A stretch of 64,000 nt of DNA. It comes from Glandiceps talaboti. Its lineage: Eukaryota; Hemichordata; Enteropneusta; Spengelidae. Location: positions 13,123,043-13,187,042 of the forward strand of contig NC_135562.1 of the NCBI RefSeq assembly GCF_964340395.1, given 5' to 3'. Positions 61,301 to 64,000 of this stretch are shown in pieces. The notes beneath the pieces were generated by a model. That model saw only the letters and a program-made list of their open reading frames with translations. It was not told the DNA's origin and made no database searches. Positions within the stretch are counted from its first letter, which is position 1. Every line of letters begins with the position of its first letter. The translations under genes were made by a program, and so were the position numbers.

Positions 61301-62909
61301 AATGAATGAAATAGGAGTTTTTGATTTTGGAAACTTTTTTCACTTCCTAATATTATGATCTGGAAATATGCTAATGATATGCAAATAAATATGCAAATTA
61401 GGGTGCCCTTTATTTTTCAAAATTGTGGAGAACCCTGCTAGGGCTATGCAGCTGTTGCTAGGGTGATGAATACTGTTGCTAGGGTTATGAATACTGTGGC
61501 TGTGGTTATGTATCTGTTGCTAGTTTATGAACACTTGTTTCTAGGGTTATGTATCTGTTACTAGGTTATGGACACTAACATCTAAGGTATAGGTGTCTCC
61601 TAATATGTGTAATAATGCTATATTTGAAGTGCCATTTTTTTTTCTTTTTTACAGGAATGGCATTTATCCATTGACAGCATTTGCATTGCCAGAGCCATAC
61701 CCTACCAAACCAAGGCCACCAACACCAGAAGTGACAGAATCAGTAAAAAGTACTACTCCTGATCCATCGGATGTGGAACACAGACAAATCTTACAAATAC
61801 AATGTAATGTCAACACAGACGAAGAAAGCAAACCACAACTCCATGTAAGTTAAAGCACTGCAGTTGCCTGAGTCATATATGTTTTGTTTTGGGATCCCAT
61901 GCTACAAAACCAAGCCTATAACTCCATGTAACTTAAGCACTGTAGTTGCCAGAGTCATATATGTGTGCTTCGGGATCCCATGCTATAGAACCTAGCCTAT
62001 AACTCCATGTAACTTAAGTACTGCAGTTGCCTGTGTCATGTATGTGTGTTGCGGGTCCCATGCTACAAAACCAAGCCGATAACTTCATGTAACCTAAGCA
62101 CTGCAGTTGCCTGAGTCATATATGTTTGTTTTGGGGTCCCATACTACAAAACTGATCCTATAACTTCATGTAAGTGAAAATGCAGCTGTCATCTGTGTCA
62201 TGCACACAGGGCTTGGAGTCCCTGGCTATGAACACTCCAATAGTCCATGTAAGTTAAAACATAGCAATTGTCTTATTCACATGTGTGGCATAAAATCCAA
62301 TGCTACAAAAACTTGCCATGTAAGTTAAAGTGCAACTGGCATTTGATTCACACACCTTTGCCTCTTGGACCCATGCCATGAAAACCTAACCAATATGTAA
62401 GCATTACCTAAAACTGCTATGAAAATGTACCCAGTAAGTAACCATTACCTAAAACTGCTACGAAAACCTAGTCAATATATAAGCATTGTCTGAAACTGCT
62501 ACGAAAACCTAACCAATACCCAACAGTTATCCAAAGCACACATTTATGCCTTGACTCATGTCATGAAAATCTAGCCAATATGTAAGATGAATTCTAGCAT
62601 TATGCTTATGTGGTGGTCAGAACTTAGGATGGTTGAGAGTTTATATAGTGACTGTGACGAGAGACATCATGTTTCTCAATAAATGAACAGTACGCTGATG
62701 ACCAATGAACTTTGTTATGATATGAAACTGTCCCTCCGTTCCTATCTGAAACCCATTAACCATTTCACCCCTATTGTGTTTAATTGCAGTTGACAATTAT
62801 ACTTAGAATGGATGATAAAATGAATCGTCATCTCAGCTGTGATTTTACACCTGATGATAGCGGAATGAAATTAGCAGAAGAATTGGTCCATTATGGATTC
62901 ATCAATTTG
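35180..62909 (+). CDS. NRBP: NRBP (nuclear receptor binding protein) pseudokinase gene, twelve coding exons, 3' end missing
   Basis: Twelve phase-compatible exons encode 471 residues that align end to end with vertebrate NRBP1/2. NRBP is a WNK-related pseudokinase acting as a scaffold and as an Elongin B/C-linked ubiquitin-ligase adaptor. Residues 1-38 are acidic and end [13 protein letters not shown], an NRBP hallmark; the pseudokinase domain spans about 60-290. It cannot be a normal kinase: Asn65 (VVWNEV) replaces the beta-3 lysine, the HRD motif is H168-G169-N170, and DFG is replaced by I186-G187-S188. KRTKKNKK (about 132-139) corresponds to the described nuclear localisation signal. The C-terminal part has [18 protein letters not shown] and RHLSCDF, typical of NRBP. 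Exons: 35180-35293, 42264-42386, 44885-44986, 45673-45803, 46584-46678, 54159-54242, 54741-54901, 58871-59003, 59573-59681, 60279-60329, 61655-61844, 62790-62909. About 40 C-terminal residues, probably one exon, are not seen before 64000. Confidence 0.95.
40757..40837. repeat. (GTAT)n tetranucleotide microsatellite
   Basis: About 20 uninterrupted GTAT units. Confidence 0.97.
40990..41143. mobile_element. MITE-like element related to the one at 7807-8054
   Basis: The left end AATCTGGTTAAAATCTGAT and the right end (reverse complement) AATCTGATTACAATCTGAG resemble each other and the ends of 7807-8054. No clear target duplication. Confidence 0.4.
42264..42386 (+). CDS. NRBP: NRBP exon 2 (codons 39-79)
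   Basis: Acceptor ACATTGTAG, donor GTAAGT, phase 0 both sides, 41 codons. It carries the start of the pseudokinase domain, including [19 protein letters not shown], in which Asn occupies the place of the ATP-binding lysine. Confidence 0.95.
42755..44139. mobile_element. Non-autonomous transposon with internal tandem repeats
   Basis: Eleven-base inverted ends TAGCACAACTG / CAGTTGTGCTA. Inside: (TG)n, then three diverged segments with the theme AAACTACTGGGCAGATTGG...GAAATTTGGTGGGAA, then six copies of a 112-120-bp unit (43385-44090) containing CATGACCACGCCCATAGCAA. No ORF. Target duplication not seen. Confidence 0.7.
43385..44090. repeat. Tandem array, 112-120-bp unit, six copies
   Basis: Each unit has CCATGACCACGCCCATAGCA, CAGCCAAATG, AAGATAACAACAGG and ACATTCAAAAAATGTATGCA. 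The copies diverge by 10-20 percent by eye. Confidence 0.9.
44344..44698. mobile_element. Foldback element flanked by TA
   Basis: From TACAACTGCAGACATCAGACC to its reverse complement ending CAGTTGTA, the two 170-bp halves pair almost throughout, including an inner palindrome around AAGAACAGT/ACTGTTCTT. TA at both ends suggests a Tc1/mariner-type origin. A copy with one end only is at 59088-59350. Confidence 0.7.
44885..44986 (+). CDS. NRBP: NRBP exon 3 (codons 80-113)
   Basis: Acceptor TTTGACAG, donor GTAAGT, phase 0, 34 codons. The peptide [19 protein letters not shown] is the conserved alpha-C / beta-4 region. Confidence 0.95.
44987..45672. other. NRBP intron 3
   Basis: Holds a fragment of the SINE family at about 45505-45600. 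No exon recognised in the rest. Confidence 0.6.
45673..45803 (+). CDS. NRBP: NRBP exon 4 (codons 114-157)
   Basis: Acceptor TTGTTTCAG, donor GTTAGT, ends two bases into a Ser codon completed by the next exon. It encodes the hinge ([17 protein letters not shown]), the basic KRTKKNKK nuclear-localisation-like stretch and [12 protein letters not shown]. Confidence 0.95.
45804..46583. other. NRBP intron 4
   Basis: Two loosely similar segments (about 45930-46090 and 46180-46330, each starting at a GTGGTAGAT and AAGTTGGTGA). No exon. Confidence 0.6.
46584..46678 (+). CDS. NRBP: NRBP exon 5 (codons 157-189), degenerate catalytic loop
   Basis: Acceptor TTGTTGTAG, donor GTAAGA. It encodes [20 protein letters not shown], where HGN replaces HRD, and LIKIGS, where the DFG triad is lost. 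Both changes are typical of NRBP and explain the lack of catalysis. Confidence 0.95.
47045..47522. mobile_element. Inverted-repeat element in NRBP intron 5
   Basis: TACAGCCATTCTCAAAATCC...CAGTTCC and a following AAGAGCCACATT on the left are mirrored on the right by AATGTGGCTCTT and GGAACTG...ATTTTGAGAATGGCTGTA. The arms are about 65-70 bp with one small insertion. Confidence 0.65.
47825..48115. repeat. Minisatellite, unit about 20-22 bp, some 14 copies
   Basis: The unit is ACATTCTCAAAACTTTGCTG with single-base variants. Confidence 0.9.
48352..48419. repeat. Hairpin with 15-bp perfect arms
   Basis: TACCTTATTGGAATC and GATTCCAATAAGGTA enclose a 38-bp loop. Confidence 0.8.
48935..49215 (+). 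mobile_element. tRNA-derived SINE, copy 2 (NRBP intron 5)
   Basis: Shares TTTACCACGCTGTAAG, GAGTTTGACTCT, GAACCCATGA and CTTCTTGGGAGA with the copy at 26500-26775. Its promoter boxes are decayed. Confidence 0.75.
49997..50132. repeat. (TG)n microsatellite with TCTG interruptions
   Basis: Long TG run with regular CTG steps and a TATATATATG interruption. Confidence 0.95.
51573..52330 (+). repeat. Dispersed direct repeat, about 140 bp, two copies
   Basis: 51573-51725 and 52190-52330 share ATGCCAAAAAGAATG, GATGTATAAACAG, GTGATAGATCATGTGACC and CCCCATGACCTGGCAAAATG in the same order. Confidence 0.8.
54159..54242 (+). CDS. NRBP: NRBP exon 6 (codons 189-217)
   Basis: Acceptor TTTTTAAAG, donor GTGAGT, 84 nt. 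The peptide [19 protein letters not shown] and the APDY step correspond to the activation-segment region of NRBP. Confidence 0.93.
54741..54901 (+). CDS. NRBP: NRBP exon 7 (codons 217-270)
   Basis: Acceptor CTATACAG, donor GTATGT at 54902. It encodes [17 protein letters not shown], the alpha-F helix, and QGNGDSS. The last 50 bases of the exon plus the donor are tandemly copied just downstream with a 67-base offset, creating a decoy donor at 54969. Confidence 0.94.
54850..54986 (+). repeat. NRBP: Tandem duplication of the exon 7 / intron 7 boundary
   Basis: 54851-54918 (exon end, donor and first intron bases) is followed directly by a second copy at 54919-54986 with about six changes and one base missing. 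The copied donor GTATGT at 54969 is intact. Confidence 0.9.
54902..58870. other. NRBP intron 7 (4.0 kb)
   Basis: It opens with the copied exon-7 boundary, has about 600 bp of plain AT-rich sequence, and from 55625 to 58860 is occupied by a complex inverted repeat (separate entry). ORFs within the arms are mirror shadows of one another. Confidence 0.75.
55625..58860. repeat. Complex inverted duplication: A-B-A2-spacer-A'-B'
   Basis: Block A (55625-56263, 639 bp) recurs inverted as A' (57647-58285, same length, nearly identical). Block B (56265-56834) recurs inverted as B' (58285-58860). A2 (56835 to about 57037) is a third, diverged and truncated copy of the start of A, in direct orientation. 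The spacer is 57038-57646. B-A2 and A'-B' form the arms of one 2.6-kb inverted-repeat structure whose outer ends are AATAAAGACGGCATTTCAG; A lies outside it. No target-site duplication recognised. Confidence 0.85.
58871..59003 (+). CDS. NRBP: NRBP exon 8 (codons 271-315)
   Basis: Acceptor CCTTTTCCAG, donor GTAAGT. It encodes [20 protein letters not shown] and [15 protein letters not shown], the end of the pseudokinase C-lobe. The large inverted repeat of intron 7 ends at 58860, so only the ten-base CCTTTTCCAG separates repeat and exon. Confidence 0.94.
59088..59350. mobile_element. Second copy of the intron-2 foldback element, one side only
   Basis: Matches 44344-44594 through AGGAACCTGTTACAA, TGAATTGGATTAATA, CAGAGACTTGTATTACA and the inner AAGAACAGTTTTTAT/ATAAAACTGTTCT pairing. 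The right half is missing. Confidence 0.7.
59573..59681 (+). CDS. NRBP: NRBP exon 9 (codons 315-351)
   Basis: Acceptor GTTTATAG, donor GTGAGT. It encodes [20 protein letters not shown], corresponding to the variable linker after the pseudokinase domain (human IPENALEE...). The phase matches both neighbours. Confidence 0.9.
60279..60329 (+). CDS. NRBP: NRBP exon 10 (codons 351-368)
   Basis: A 51-nt exon, acceptor ACATTTCAG, donor GTAAGT. It encodes [16 protein letters not shown], the conserved LxLDKFLEDV motif of NRBP. Confidence 0.92.
60349..61437. mobile_element. 1.1-kb hAT-like element in NRBP intron 10, 5-bp target duplication
   Basis: Ends CAGTGTTCTCCACGAGGGG and (reverse complement) CAGGGTTCTCCACAATTTTG. 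CTAGG flanks both sides (60344-60348, 61438-61442). The target was the first unit of a GTTGCTAGGGTTATG tandem array that continues to the right. It is non-coding, and its interior left end has CCCCTCTGTTT repeats. Confidence 0.75.
61437..61590. repeat. Short tandem repeat, about 21-bp unit
   Basis: CTGTTGCTAGGGTTATGAATA-like units, about six copies, degenerate to the right; interrupted on the left by the hAT-like insertion. Confidence 0.75.
61655..61844 (+). CDS. NRBP: NRBP exon 11 (codons 368-431)
   Basis: Acceptor TTTTTTACAG, donor GTAAGT at 61845. It encodes [16 protein letters not shown], a Pro/Thr-rich linker, and ILQIQCNV. The exon end and donor are part of an approximately 80-bp unit repeated several times in the next intron, giving six look-alike donors. 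Confidence 0.93.
61830..62340 (+). repeat. NRBP: Tandem repeat that includes the exon 11 5' splice site
   Basis: The unit of about 80 bp contains AACTCCATGTAAGTTAAAGC and CACTGCAGTTGCCTGAGTCA. The first unit is the real exon end and donor (61845). Copied donors sit at about 61928, 62009, 62089, 62170, 62249 and 62320. The later copies are more diverged, but the last three regain GTAAGT. Confidence 0.88.
62386..62525. repeat. Tandem repeat, about 40-bp unit, 3-4 copies
   Basis: The unit has GCTACGAAAACCTAACCAAT and ATAAGCATTACCTAAAACT. Confidence 0.75.
62790..62909 (+). CDS. NRBP: NRBP exon 12 (codons 432-471)
   Basis: Acceptor TTAATTGCAG, donor GTAAGC, phase 0, 40 codons. It encodes [19 protein letters not shown] and [10 protein letters not shown], the conserved C-terminal domain. 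The family continues about 40 more residues, presumably in an exon beyond this window. Confidence 0.93.
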
Positions 62910-64000
62910 GTAAGCTTAATTGTCCAATTACATGTATGTCTTGGTATCGATACGTAGAGAGCAGATTTGGTGATTGCAGATAAAAAAAATGTCTTGTCAT
63001 ACTTAAAATTTAACCCTTTCATTCCTAGAGACGACATTGGAATAAATAGAAACTTGATTGTAAGAACATTTTCTAAAATTTAAGAATTAAAAGTGGGACA
63101 ATGTCGAGTAACAATGTTTAAATGCCATTGCCGACCTACCTGGGGATGACGAGTTGACGTTGACCCAACGTCTGTCTTCCCTACAGTTTCGTCCTCCTGG
63201 CATGCTGATGCCTCGACTGTTGGGGCTGCATCGACCGAAACTGTTTCCCCTTCAGCTGGCTTCGGTATGCGTAAAAAATCTGAGAGCAACCGCTGGCGTT
63301 TCGCCATTGCGGCCCTCAATAGAACTTAGCGTCTGTAGCTAGCCGTCCATTTTGAAAATGAAAAACATGTGATTTGCACACGGCACGAAGTTACACGCTA
63401 CCTGAGATGCAGACTAACGTCAGCCCGATTACCCGGCAAGCTTTGCAGTTACATCGTTTATATGCATTCGTATAGATACATGTGAAGTTACAAAGAGGGA
63501 TGGGTAATTAATTTTCGGTATGAGGTATATTACGACGAGTTTCGAAAAGCTTGTGACCTGTGTCAATGTTGTACACAGGGCAGTATGCGGACTCCAAATT
63601 GTTGCGCCCGAAAAAGCGCACAGACTTTAGAAATAGTGGCCAATCGGAATTTTTTAGCGCAAATTGCGCAATGGCGCGGCCTAGATCGAACACTGAGAAT
63701 ATTACTTCATTGGGAAGTAATATTTCTTGAATTCTGGTCTAAAATAAAGTTGATCTTTTTCCAGAAATTACAGAGAAACAAGAATTTTTGTTCAAAAATT
63801 TTGGCGGGAAAGTTTCTAGTCCTGAAAAGGTTAAACCCTGATGTTTGAATCCAATGGTCTTTTCATTTTTACTATGTTACCATTGAGTTGTGAGAATGGA
63901 AAGATTCATTGACTTCTTCATCTGAAGAACACTGCAATATGAGTGCAAATGAGTGCGAGTAGTGGTCACACTGGTACTCATAGTGTATAGAGTTCTATTA
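62910..64000. other. NRBP intron 12 or downstream flank
   Basis: No plus-strand exon matching the NRBP C-terminus found. It contains the tentative minus-strand exon 63140-63307 in a CpG-containing patch. The rest shows no recognisable feature. Confidence 0.5.
63140..63307 (-). CDS. Possible first exon of a hAT-type / TTF-like zinc-finger protein, in NRBP intron 12
   Basis: Minus strand: ATG at 63307 in a strong context (GCCGCAATGG) starts MAKRQRLLSDFLRIPKPAEG and ends at HPQ before donor GTAGGT. N-termini of the type M-x-KRQ-x-LLSFF are common in hAT-transposase-derived and KIAA-type zinc-finger proteins, with the TTF zinc finger in the next exon. The region is CpG-containing. The remaining exons would lie to the left, inside or beyond NRBP exons, and I did not find them. 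It may be a transposon remnant or chance. Confidence 0.3.

Overview
This is a window of AT-rich animal nuclear DNA: genes split by long introns, canonical GT-AG splice sites, metazoan protein families, long dinucleotide microsatellites, many small inverted-repeat transposons and tRNA-derived SINEs. The palindrome TACATGTA recurs throughout, as I would expect in many marine invertebrates. An invertebrate deuterostome such as a hemichordate, or a lophotrochozoan, would fit, but the sequence does not settle the species.

Three genes can be supported, plus some tentative exons. (1) Minus strand, about 7.5 kb down to the left edge: exons for a THAP zinc finger (7242-7506), two copies of an 81-nt AT-hook-like exon (5776-5856 and 4495-4575) and a BTB/POZ domain (1-301, cut by the edge). 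Every junction is phase-compatible, so they read as one THAP / AT-hook / BTB protein, probably a nuclear DNA-binding regulator. A 60-nt exon at 17729-17788, inside a CpG-containing promoter-like region, could carry its start codon. (2) Minus strand, 29509-30840: an intact intronless type II membrane sulfotransferase (Sulfotransfer_2 / HS2ST-UST type). Its 3' UTR runs into a near-perfect palindrome with 260-bp arms. (3) Plus strand, 35180-62909 and beyond: twelve exons of the pseudokinase NRBP (nuclear receptor binding protein), codons 1-471, lacking only a last exon of roughly 40 residues.

The rest is intron and intergenic DNA. It holds (CA/TG)n and (AT)n arrays, minisatellites at 1.1, 9.0, 13.6, 22.4, 43.4, 47.8, 61.5 and 61.9 kb, MITE-like palindromes (some with clear target-site duplications), a larger 1.8-kb inverted-repeat element with a decayed retroelement fragment, and two SINE copies.

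The most unusual points are the THAP/AT-hook/BTB domain combination with its tandemly duplicated exon; two NRBP exons whose 5' splice sites have been copied tandemly into the following intron; a recent inverted duplication in NRBP intron 7 that ends 10 bp before the exon-8 boundary; and the palindrome at the sulfotransferase 3' end. The microsatellites, minisatellites and small transposons look ordinary for such a genome.
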